A DNA stretch of 64,000 nucleotides from Isoperla grammatica (taxonomy: Eukaryota; Arthropoda; Insecta; Plecoptera; Perlodidae), in assembly GCA_945910005.1 (NCBI GenBank), contig OX246749.1, positions 34,064,084-34,128,083 on the forward strand. Reading direction: 5' to 3'. Made by a program: the position numbers and the translations under genes. The notes beneath the pieces are model-generated. The model saw nothing but the letters and a program-made list of their open reading frames with translations. It was not told the DNA's origin and ran no database searches. This document shows, in pieces, positions 44,798-55,567 of this stretch. Each line of letters begins with the position of its first letter. The stretch's first letter is position 1.

Positions 44798-45937
44798 GGC
44801 TGTTTTGTTTCAGAGTCGGCTTTTTAACCAACTGAACCCGGTGTTCTGCATTACTTTAAGATTATATGAATAATTTTGATACGTCAAACAGGTCAAACTA
44901 AAAACTATGGAACCATGTTGGTAAAAGTGACAACAAACAAAAGCAATGTTGTTTCCAAGCAACAGCTGATCCACGACCAGAGTGAAGGTTACTACAATCA
45001 CGGTAGAAACAATGACACCAACACTTGAAAGTAAAAAGTGTTTTGGTTATGACGTCACGCAAGATATGGCGGCTAACTTGAAATGCGTTTTTCAACACTA
45101 TGATGAAATGTCGATGAGACAGAGGTGTCGATGAAAAGAAGTGTCGATGAAACAAAAGCGATCCTTTATCTTCTACCTCTAGATTGTCCTTGTAAAATTA
45201 TAAGCTCGTCTCAACACCCGCTTTGTAATAAAAAATGTTACGTACATCTTGTAACTTACTTTGAATTACTTAGACATGTAAAACCCCATAACAATGACAG
45301 CCATCAATTTTCAATCACAATAGCCGCTTCTATTTCAATATCTTTGTATTGAGGCAACACAAACAGTGATCTATTGATTACCGAATCTAACAATAACATT
45401 ATACGAGTCAAAAAGTCACTCGGTTTTTATGGAAATTATACATTAAATGCGGCTACAATGAAGTTTACTATCCGTCAGTGTCAGCAAACAACTCTAGAAC
45501 GCAACAACTGTAATGCCATCAATCTGTTCTATTGTTACAGGAAACCATTGTCTGAGACACAACACGCCATTGCAGTATTGACGTGATGTCACAACAGCCA
45601 TATTGGGCGCAAACATGTGGGGTTATGTTATTTTGAGCTGTCATAGAAGACGATATGCTCAACACGACATATGGGACACCCCCGCCCCCCCCCCCCCCCA
45701 AAGAATTTATGAAATGCTTGCGTGACACTGTAAGCCACAAGAATAGCGGCCGAGACGAAAGAAGTTTCTTATTTTGCCAGTGTAATAGCGAACCAATATG
45801 GAGGAGAAATCAATGAATGAAACCACAAAATATACAGTATATGTTTATAAAACTTACGAATAATATTATTAGGCAATATTAACTTGTACTATTTGACTGA
45901 TGTTTAAACAAATGTGTAATGTAGATGTACTGGTACA
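44798..45937. other. region upstream of SLC10A7
   Basis: Contains the SLC10A7 promoter, presumably within a few hundred bp of 44797. No TATA box or conserved element is evident. A C homopolymer lies at about 45686-45700. I see no other gene. Confidence 0.55.
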
Positions 45938-46995
45938 GTGTGCAGTATGCAGTATAAAGTGTGCAGTGTACAGTGTGCAGTGTTCAGTGTGCAGTGTACA
46001 GTGTGCAGTGTGCAGTGTACAGTGTGCAGTGTACAGTGTGCAGTGTTCAGTGTGCAGTGTACAGTGTGCAGTGTACAGTGTGCAGTGTGCAGTGTGCAGT
46101 GTGCAGTGTGCAGTGTACAGTGTGCAGTATACAGTGTGCAGTGTGCAAGGTACAGTGTGCAGTGTGCAGTGTGCAGTGTGCAGTGTGCAAGGTACAGTGT
46201 GCAGTGTGCAGTGTGCAGTGTGCAGTGTGCAGTGTGCAGTGTACAGTGTGCAGTGTACAGTGTGCAGTGTTCAGTGTGCAGTGTACAGTGTGCAGTGTGC
46301 GGTGTGCAGTGTGCAGTGTGCAGTATGCAGTGTGCAGTGTGCAGTGTGCAGTGTGCAGTATACAGTGTGCAGTGTGCAAGGTACAGTGTGCAGTGTGCAG
46401 TATGCAGTGTGCAAAGTGCAGTGTGCAGTGTGCAAGGTACAGTGTGCAGTGTGCAGTGTGCAGTGTGCAGTGTGCAGTATACAGTGTGCAGTGTGCGGTG
46501 TGCAGTGTGCAGTGTGCAGTATGCAGTGTGCAGTGTGCAGTGTGCAGTGTGCAGTATACAGTGTGCAGTGTGCAAGGTACAGTGTGCAGTGTGCAGTGTG
46601 CAGTGTGCAGTGTGCAGTGTGCAGTGTGCAGTGTGCAGTGTGCAGTGTGCAGTGTGCAGTGTGCAGTGTGCAATGTGCAGTGTGCAGTGTGCAGTGTGCA
46701 ATGTGCAGTGTGCAGTGTGCAGTGTGCAGTGTGCAGTGTGCAGTGTGCAGTGTGCAGTGTGCAGTGTGCAGTGTGCAGTGTGCAGTGTGCAGTGTGCAGT
46801 GTGCAGTGTGCAGTGTGCAGTATGCAGTGTGCAGTGTGCAGTGTGCAGTATGCAGTGTGCATGTGCAGTGTGCAGTGTGCAGTGTACAGTGTGCAGTATG
46901 CAGTGTGCAGTGTGCATGTGCAGTGTGCAGTATACAGTGTGCAGTGTGCAAGGTACAGTGTGCAGTGTGCAGTGTGCAGTGTACAGTGTGCAGTG

Positions 46996-47029
<34 letters not shown>

Positions 47030-47030
47030 G

Positions 47031-47064
<34 letters not shown>

Positions 47065-47818
47065 GTGCAGTATGCAGTGTGCAGTGTGCAGTATGCAGTG
47101 TGCAGTGTACAGTATACAGTGTGCAGTGTGCAGTGTGCAGTGTGCAGTGTGCAGTGTGCAGTGTGCAGTGTGCAGTGTGCAGTATGCAGTGTGCAGTGTG
47201 CAGTGTGCAGTGTGCAGTGTGCAGTATGCAGTGTGCAGTGTGCAGTGTGCAGTGTGCAGTGTGCAGTGTGCAGTGTGCAGTGTGCAGTGTGCAGTATGCA
47301 GTGTGCAGTGTGCAGTGTGCAGTGTGCAGTATGCAGTGTGCAGTATGCAGTGTGCAGTGTGCAGTGTGCAGTGTGCAGTGTGCAGTATGCAGTGTGCAGT
47401 GTGCAGTGTGCAGTGTGCAGTGTGCAGTGTGCAGTGTGCAGTGTGCAGTGTGCAGTGTGCAGTGTGCAGTGTGCAGTGTGCAGTATGCAGTGTGCAGTAT
47501 GCAGTGTGCAGTGTGCAGTGTGCAGTGTGCAGTGTGCAGTGTGCAGTGTGCAGTGTGCAGTGTGCAGTGTGCAGTGTGCAGTATGCAGTGTGCAGTGTGC
47601 AGTGTGCAGTGTGCAGTGTGCAGTGTGCAGTGTGCAGTGTGCAGTATGCAGTGTGCAGTGTGCAGTGTGCAGTGTGCAGTGTGCAGTGTGCAGTGTGCAG
47701 TGTGCAGTATGCAGTGTGCAGTTTGCAGTGTGCAGTGTGCAGTATGCAGTGTGCAGTGTGCAGAGTGCAGTGTGCAGTATGCAGTATGCAGTGTGCAGTG
47801 TGCAGTGTGCAGTGTGTA
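45938..47818. repeat. 1.9-kb satellite of a 7-bp unit (GTGCAGT)
   Basis: Roughly 265 copies of GTGCAGT with common variants GTACAGT, ATGCAGT, TTCAGTG and GTGCAAGGTACA. No frame of the unit contains a stop and 7 is not a multiple of 3, so all three plus frames stay open for 620 codons or more, and minus frames are also long. The encoded CSVQCAV-type repeats are artefacts. Variants are denser at the left end, so the right part is more homogeneous. Confidence 0.97.
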
Positions 47819-47920
47819 TTTAATCCCTTGAGTCATTTGTAATAGTGATAAGTGAATTAATAAAATATACATTACTTTTACTGAGATTTATTTACGAAAA
47901 AAAGAAAAGGAGAGATGTAA

Positions 47921-47926
<6 letters not shown>

Positions 47927-47973
<47 letters not shown>
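47927..47973. repeat. (CT)n microsatellite
   Basis: Pure CT dinucleotides followed by CACACACA. The following 48000-48370 is AT-rich with no recognisable feature. Confidence 0.95.
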
Positions 47974-47986
<13 letters not shown>

Positions 47987-48369
47987 GCGACAAGTATTGC
48001 ACAATAATAGAATGTACACCCAGCAGCCTTTACCTATTCAATTAGGTAACGAGGTTAAGTTCAGACAGTGCATACTTAGTGGTACCGGTACTACAGCCTT
48101 ATTACCTTATTAACCTGGAACTTATTAGATAAAATTAACGACATTTTAACGATTTGGTTTTCCCAAGTTTATAACCACTATGTATTTAGCCTATATATCA
48201 TGGAACACTTTTAAATTTAGTTACAATTTCGAAATACGTTATGTTATTTTTATTTTCTGTAGCATTTTAAATAATATGAGTTTATATTTTGGAAAATGGA
48301 CCATGTAAAATATGAATTTGAAAAATGGTTAGATCCCTGATTGGACCGAGTTCCCACAAGAGTAAATTT

Positions 48370-48997
48370 AATATACTATACATGATGATTGATGAATGAT
48401 GATGAGGAAGAGAGGAGGAGAAGCCTGGTACCGGCATGTAGCCTACTCCTGTCGAAAAGTACCAACGGAACTATCGGCTTTACGTCCCATCCGAAAGGAC
48501 GGTGTAACTTTGAGTCATAGAGGTTCCTCCACTAACCCCGACTGTTTACGAGAGGAACAAAGCTGTTATACACAAGCTTTCGATCCACTAGAGTGTTTCA
48601 GAGGAGAGTGGTCACCCATCCACCTACTGACCTAGCCCGAGGGTGCGGTGTTCGTATGGGAACCGGCTAATCCCGCTTAGGCAGAAGTTTTTTAACTTCT
48701 AATATGGATTCAATTCCATTACTTCTTGGCTTAGGAATAAGTAAACGGTGACTTTGGAGCCGTCCTAGCAACGAAGCACTCAATAAATTCAAAGTTGTTC
48801 CGAATCGGCCTTGTTGATTCTGGCATTTGTCCGCAGGTGTTCGCACTGTCCAATCACTGATTTATATGTTTCGTATGTGAAATATCGATCTTTAATTGGT
48901 TATCGCTCACTCGTCGACGGTGTTCGGAGCCTACAGGGTTGGTTTACTCACTTTAAATCAGTTTAGTGACTGAGTGGGTATACTCTAAATGCGTTTT
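48370..48997 (+). mobile_element. module C fused to a SINE-A body
   Basis: 48370-48680 matches module C; 48679-48997 matches SINE-A from GGCAGAAGTTTTTTAAC to the tail, with part of the CCCCCACTG block deleted. Either an insertion or a composite SINE. Confidence 0.7.
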
Positions 48998-49169
48998 TTT
49001 TTTTTTTTTAAGCGACCGCGGCTAAACCGTTTGTCAATTACTAAGCGCCGGTCTCGAACCCGGGTCGTGCGTGGGTGGTGCCGTCTGTACCCCCGGGCTC
49101 AAGTTCCCCCACTTCTCTATAGTTCGGGTCAAGGTCGGGACAGATCGGCAGCTCTCGGGTTTCAGGGCC

Positions 49170-50088
49170 GGTTCCACCAAACTTTAAGCGTCAGTTATAT
49201 TTAGCTAACTGTCAGTTAATTTAGTTTGGTGTTCCACCATCACTAAACTGGACTTTAAATCTTAATAACTGCCAGTTAAACTAAGCGGCAGATCCTCTTC
49301 CGCTTAAAATTAAAACTTCACATTAGCCACATAGTAAACAAATGATTGTGAGGTTATGTGGAGGTATCCAGACTAGTCATCTCTTTATTTACCACTTGCC
49401 TGTGGCCAAACATCTACATTTGTGAACATATTTTAATTGCATTTTAATACATAGTTTGCATGTGGGCCTATTTGTGTTAAGATTCGTTCTAAAGCCTAGG
49501 CTTTGCATATCCAGGCCTAGGTAGGCCTATAGGCTCTAGGCTAGGCTTGGAACTGGGCTACGGCGGACATATGCACAACAGATTCAACTTGTACTAGCCT
49601 AGACCCTAGGCCCAGGTAGGCCTAGGCGCTAGGTTGGGCTTGGAACTGGGCTACGGCGGACGTATGCACAGATAACAGATTCAACTTGTACTAGGCCCAG
49701 CCTAGACCCAGGTAGGCCTACCCAGCCAGGCGGGCCTAGGTAGGCCTAGGCGCTAGGTTGGGTTAGGAACTGGGCTACGGCGGACGTATGCACAGATAAC
49801 AGATTCAACTTGTACTAGGCCCAGGTAGGCCTACCCAGCCAGGCCTAGGTAGGCCTAGGCGCTAGGTTGGGCTGGGAACTGGAAAGACACAGCCTTGCGG
49901 AAATAACGGGGCACGCCAGCTCTATTTATGCTTTGGTAAACGACCAATCACAGGCTCGCTTACAAAATAACTGCCAGTTAGCTAACTGAGACTTCGAAAA
50001 ACATGGTGGAACGCGACCATCTTTAATGTTCACTTTAAAAATAACTGACGCTTTGCTAAACTCGAGTTTATAATCATTTGGTGGAACC
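49170..50088. mobile_element. 919-bp inverted-repeat element with internal tandem repeat
   Basis: GGTTCCACCAAA at the left and TTTGGTGGAACC at the right, with sub-terminal AGCGTCAGTTAT / ATAACTGACGCT pairing. The interior has about four GGCCTA-rich repeats of 80-130 bp sharing ACTGGGCTACGGCGGAC and CAGATTCAACTTGTACTAGG. No ORF; a non-autonomous DNA transposon is the best guess. Confidence 0.65.
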
Positions 50089-51270
50089 GTCAGTCAGTCG
50101 CTCACAGCCAGTTAGATAGCTCGTCACGTTTTGGCGCGCTTTATCCCACAGCACTACTCGACAAACAGGTAATTTCATTTTTTTTCTAGTTTATATTTGT
50201 TTATTTCATTAAGATATGTAACTGAATGGAGGTCCGAGGACCTATGCTCGTTCCTCGATGCCCGTCATATTGTAATATGATTGCCTGTTTGTTTACATTT
50301 TAACATGTGTGTTTGTCAATGTGTTATACATCGCCTGGCGTATGACATTGATATTGATGGTTATGAAAAGAAAGTACGCGAGTATCTGTATACCCATTGG
50401 ACATAAAGTAGTCATTTCAGCATTGAAAATAATAATTTCTAAATATACAATATGGCGACGTTCCGAGAATAATCCATTGTTGAAATCTCAAAAGAGATTC
50501 AGTTTTGGTACGTCCAGATAGCAGTGAGTTACGTATCTTAAAGGTCAATGTAGAGCACAGTGATACAGAAACGGACAGGGAACCATCAACGCGAATGATA
50601 TCACTGTTCTTACGGAGCTCAAATGCGGTGTTCAAAATTTTAAAGCGCTTTTATTTTGTAATTAATATTCGTCTACAATCATGACGAAGTGAAAACGCGT
50701 ACCTTGATCTGTACTCTTTCATCTGCTCTCTAAAGAGCCCAGCCCGAGAGAGCGTTCCAGCAAAGTTCAATGCTGAACTGTTGTATCTAGTAAGTAAGAA
50801 AGTGAATGCAAAAGTTTCAATATGCTTCTGTCACAGATAAGGGCAAATTAGTTGTCTGTGCTTCTGTATAACACGGTTTAGCTGTAAAAAAGATTGATCC
50901 AAGACGTAAAGTGCAATTATACAATGCATTTAATCTACGAAGAGAGGTGCATATATCTATATACATTATTTTAGCTAATACTGTAAAAGTTATTTAAAAA
51001 AATATATAAATCTGTTCAAGTGCACGCAAAACAAATCGTAGGGGACAATGTCAAGAAATTTCTCACTCATATTTACTTTATATTTCTCCAATACATGTAA
51101 CAGCAACGCATGTAGGACTCGATTAAATTCTATTATCTATCACAATATGGTTTTATGTTTTCATTAATGCAGGGTGAACTTACGGAAACCCACTTCCCCC
51201 CCGGAGAGAGTGCGTACAGACAGTCACAGATAAGGGATTGCAATAATTTGTCGGTGGTACAGTGTATGAC
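50089..51270. other. intergenic DNA without recognised feature
   Basis: AT-rich single-copy-looking sequence. Short open frames (for example near 50309 and 50417) have no domain or splice context that I can support. Confidence 0.5.
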
Positions 51271-51275
51271 TTCCA

Positions 51276-51387
<112 letters not shown>

Positions 51388-51628
51388 CACAGAGAGGGGG
51401 GTGGGGGGGGGGAAGAGAGAGAGAGAGAGTGCGTACAATGTTATGAAAGCTCTACCAGGAAGTGCGCACAGAGTGACAACCAACATATCACGCGTGACTA
51501 CATAGCACATAACCGGTTCTCTGACCAGTGACAGACACTCATGACAATAAACATGCGGACAGTTTCACGGGCGCTGCATTCAGTGGTAACGCACGAGACG
51601 AGGAATCCCAGTAATAGCTGTTATGTTA

Positions 51629-51741
51629 CGACTGAGGAAAACCTCGGAATAAACCTTCAGTCAGGACTGCCGGTGGCCGGAATCGAACCAGCGACCTCCC
51701 AAATTAGAGTCTCGCGTCTTACCGCTGAGCCACCTCTACAA
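51629..51741 (-). mobile_element. SINE-B, tRNA-like head, truncated
   Basis: On the minus strand, an A box (TGGCTCAGCGG) near 51735 and a B box (GGTTCGATTCC) near 51675 lie in a tRNA-like arrangement, followed by the AGTCCTGACTGAAGG body. Also at 52188, 62104 and 62498. Confidence 0.75.
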
Positions 51742-51763
51742 TAGCCACAATGCACGCGTGTAC

Positions 51764-51920
51764 ACACTCACTCACTCACTCACTCACTCACTCACTCACT
51801 CACTCACTCACTCACTCACTCACTCACTCACTCACTCACTCACTCACACACTCAGTCACTCACTCACTCACTCACTCACACACTCAGTCACTCACTCACT
51901 CACACTCACTCACACACTTA
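51764..51920. repeat. (CACT)n microsatellite
   Basis: About 155 bp of ACTC tetranucleotides with a few CACACACTCAGT interruptions. Confidence 0.96.
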
Positions 51921-52187
51921 TAATGCCCCAGGCAGTGGGCCCATGCAAATGTATGAGCGAAAGCTTGACGGACGCTTATTGATATATAAACTGTCGCAGC
52001 TGGTGTCCGTGCCGTGCATAACTAATACAACACATTCTATATCGCCGGCATTGTAAGTATAATCATCACGTTGTGTGTTTACACAATGGTTTCACTTTTC
52101 TTGTGACGATTACACTTGTTTCACAAATAGTGCCAACACTTGTAGAAACGTGTCCGAAATCCAGATATAACTTTGTCAACAATTGAC

Positions 52188-52740
52188 CGATAGAGGTGGC
52201 TAAGCGGTGAGACGCGAGACTCTAATTCGGGAGGTCGCCGGTTCGATTCCGGCCACCGCGGCAGTCCTGACTGAAGGTATTTTACGAGGTTTTCCTCAGT
52301 CGTAAAGGCGAATGCTGGGACTGAGTCCTATCTCTCGGACATTCCTTCCCAACTATCCAATCACCCTACCCTAATATAGCTAGTTAGTCATCTGAAGAGG
52401 GGTACATCGGGTAAAGTTGGTGTGCACCCTATAAGTCAACCTTGGGCTAGGTCAGGAGGTGGATGGGTGACCACTCACCTCTGAAACACTAGTTACTGTT
52501 GCTTAGAGCAGATTGGAGGGTTCGAAAGCTTGTGTAACAGCTTCGTTCTTCTCGTCAACTGCTCGGCAGTCCAGGTTAGTGGAGGAACCTATATGACTGG
52601 TCAAAGTTAAACCGTCCTTTCGGATGGGACGTAAAGCCGATGATCCCCTTGGAACTTTTCGACAGGAGTAGGCTACGTGCCGGTACTAGGCTTCCCCTCC
52701 TCCCTTCCTCATTATCATTCAACAATCATCAGGCTAAAGA
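52188..52740 (+). mobile_element. SINE-B plus reversed module C
   Basis: tRNA-like head at 52188-52262 (A box with CTAAGCGG, B box GGTTCGATTCC), SINE-B body to about 52440, then module C in reverse to GAGGAGGGAAG-complement near 52705, ending AATCATC. An A homopolymer lies at 52772-52789. Confidence 0.72.
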
Positions 52741-53038
52741 GGGCATTGTGCCCTACACTGGCCTTAATTACAAAAAAAAAAAAAAAAAATACCAACGACA
52801 GTACTATCACATTCAAATTACGTTTATAGGTCATTGATACAACACTTCGTAGAGTACGCTTTCCATTTAGACGTACTACACTATTGATTTGATAGAAAAC
52901 GTGGGTATATCAGTTGACTTGAACACTCCATCTTAAAAACTGCAAGAAACTCTTCGAGATAATTACGTTTATAGTTCCTTGGCACTTCATTATTTTTCAG
53001 ATGTTCTTAATTACCTTTTGTAATGTGACGTTGCTGGA

Positions 53039-53305
53039 CACCTTTAAATAAATAATTAAATTCACATTAGAGTCTACCCACTCAGTAACGAAACTGATTT
53101 GCAGTGGGGGACTTTAATTTAAAGTGACTAAACCAACCCTGTAGGCTCAGAACACCATCGACGAGTGAGCGATAACCAATCAAAGATCGATATTTCAAAT
53201 ACGAAACATATGAATCAGTGATTGGGCAGTGCGAACACCTGCGGACAAATGTCAGAATCAACGAGGCCGATTCAGAACAACTTTTGAATTTATCGAGTGT
53301 TTTGA
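53039..53305 (-). mobile_element. SINE-A, truncated copy
   Basis: Reverse-oriented SINE-A body from the AATAAATAATTAAATTC tail to CGAGGCCGATTCAGAAC; no tRNA head. Confidence 0.8.
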
Positions 53306-53486
53306 ACGTATTTCATACGTAATTAAGAACATCTGCAAAACGGAAATATTTGTTTTGGAATTAAACCCATTCGTTAGAAAGAGCATTAGATTCTCTACAG
53401 GATGACATATTTGGATTTCATTTGGGACAATTAAAACACATTTTAAGCAACAGGAATCGAATGATTCCCAAGGTAGGTGAACATAG

Positions 53487-53919
53487 GTGGCTCGTTGGTC
53501 CAGTGGTTAGCATCCCTGCTTCCAATGCAGAAAGTCCTGGGTTTAAATCCCGCTTCAGGCAGAAGTTTTTTTAACTTCTAATGTGAATTCAATTCCATTA
53601 CTTCTTGGCTTAGGAATAAGTAAACGGTGACTTTGGAGCCGTCCTAGCAACGAAGCACTCAATACATTCAAAGTTGTTCTGAATCGGCCTTGTTTATTCT
53701 GACATTTGTCCGCAGGTGTTCGCACTGTCCAATCACTGATTCATATGTTTCGTATTTGAAATATCGATCTTCGATTGGTTATCGCTCACTCGTCGATGGT
53801 GTTCGGAGCCTACAGGGTTGGTTTAGCCACTTTAAATTAAAGTCCCCCACTGCAAATCAGTTTAGTTACTGAGTGGGTAGACTCTAAATGTGAATTTATT
53901 TATTTATTGATTTATTTAT
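53487..53919 (+). mobile_element. SINE-A, full-length
   Basis: tRNA-Gly(TCC)-like head 53487-53560 (A box TGGTCCAGTGG, anticodon arm CTGCTTCCAATGCAG, B box GGTTTAAATCC), body with CAAAGTTGTTCTGAATCGG and GTGGGTAGACTC, tail (TTTA)n. Reference copy for the family. Confidence 0.88.
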
Positions 53920-54239
53920 ACGGCCCTCGCAGGTGTCAGTGTCACATATACCGGACACGACACTGATAGCGTGTTTGGGTCATACACCGCTAATTGCCGT
54001 CCGTAATCGATAGTTAAGTTGTTTTCTCTGTCCGAGACACTAAAATCGAGGCCAAACCATCGAGTTGTTGATGGGTATTTTGTGTTCACTATCAGACGAT
54101 CATTAACACGCAGCCGCACATTAAAAACACATATTGTTAACTTCGTTCACCATTAACTGTACCGGTATCGATTTGTACGACTTCCCTATTATTGCTACCT
54201 TGTTAGTCGAGACCCAAGATAACCTATATCTACTTCGTA

Positions 54240-55311
54240 GGGTCGAGACGATGGGATACAGCTAATCACGGTCCTCTAGATCTTCAATGACAACAATGCA
54301 CTACAGTGAGAAATGCACCTTAACATAACTATCAAGGACCCTTAGATAGAGCTAATCACGCCCCTCTAGATCTTCAATGACAACAATGCACAACAGTGAA
54401 AAATGCACCTCAACATAACTATCAAGGACCCTTAGATAGAGCTAATCACGCCCCTCTAGATCTCCAATGACAACAATGCACAACAGTGAAAACTGCACCT
54501 TAACATAACTGACAAGGACCCTTAGATAGAGCTAATCACGGCCCTCTAGATCTCCAATGACAACAATGCACAACAGTGAAAACTGCACCTTAACATAACT
54601 GACAAGGACCCTTAGATAGAGCTAATCACGGCCCTCTAGATCGTCAATGACAACAATGCACAACAGTGAAAACTGTACCTTAACATAACTATTAAGGTCC
54701 CTTAGATAGAGCTAATCACGGCCCTCTAGATCGTCAATGACAACAATGCACAACAGTGAAAATGCACCTTAACATAACTATGAAGGACCCTTAGATAGAG
54801 CTAATCACGGCCCTCTAGATCGTCAATGACAACAATGCACAACAGTGAAAACTGTACCTTAACATAACTATCAAGGACCCTTAGATAGAGCTAATCACGG
54901 TCCTCTAGATCGTCAATGACAACAATGCACAACAGTGCACTATTAAGGTCCCTTAGATAGAGCTAATCACGGCCCTCTAGATCGTCAATGACAACAATGC
55001 ACAACAGTGAAAACTGTACCTTAACATAACTATTAAGGTCCCTTAGATAGAGCTAATCACGGCCCTCTAGATCGTCAATGACAACAATGCACAACAGTGA
55101 AAATGCACCTTAACATAACTATCAAGGACCCTTAGATAGAGCTAATCACGGTCCTCTAGACCTTCAATGACAACAATGCACAACAGTGAGAAATGTGCCT
55201 TAACATAACTATCAAGGACCCTTAGATAGAGCTAATCACGGCCCTCTAGATCGTCAATGACAACAATGCACAACAGTGAAAACTGCACCTTAACATAACT
55301 GACAAGGACCC
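54240..55311. repeat. about 93-bp satellite, 12 copies plus a fragment after an insertion
   Basis: Unit contains GAGCTAATCACGGCCCTC, TCAATGACAACAATGCACAA and ACCTTAACATAACT...AAGGACCC. Copies differ at several sites and one (about 54930) has a deletion. The array resumes at 55477-55502 after a MITE. It lies just upstream of the sulfatase. Confidence 0.93.
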
Positions 55312-55314
55312 TTA

Positions 55315-55473
55315 TGGTGTGTTTACAGCTACGCGTTGCGAGCGAAGCGAGGGCGCGAGCTCCAATCAGTGGCCGAGTTTGCGTGAAACTATTAACTTCT
55401 TTGCATGAAACTCGGCCGCTGATTGGAGCTCGCGCCCTCGCTTCGCTCGCAACGCGTAGCTGTAAACGTAGCA
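55315..55473. mobile_element. palindromic MITE inserted in the 93-bp satellite
   Basis: Long arms (ACAGCTACGCGTTGCGAGCG and complement) with a short centre; ends TGGTGTGTTTAC / GTAAACGTAGCA. TTA at 55312-55314 and 55474-55476 duplicates the TTA of the satellite unit ACCCTTAGATAG. Confidence 0.9.
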
Positions 55474-55567
55474 TTAGATAGAGCTAATCACGGCCCTCTA
55501 GATCAGTCTGACATCATCTAAACGTCCCCCGTGACTGACCGAATCTCTTCTCTGTCCCCAGGCCGCG

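Noticed and set aside
45900..47872. Cys-rich ORFs of 530-640 codons on both strands
   Set aside because: They follow the stop-free 7-bp satellite; no start context, domain or splice signal.
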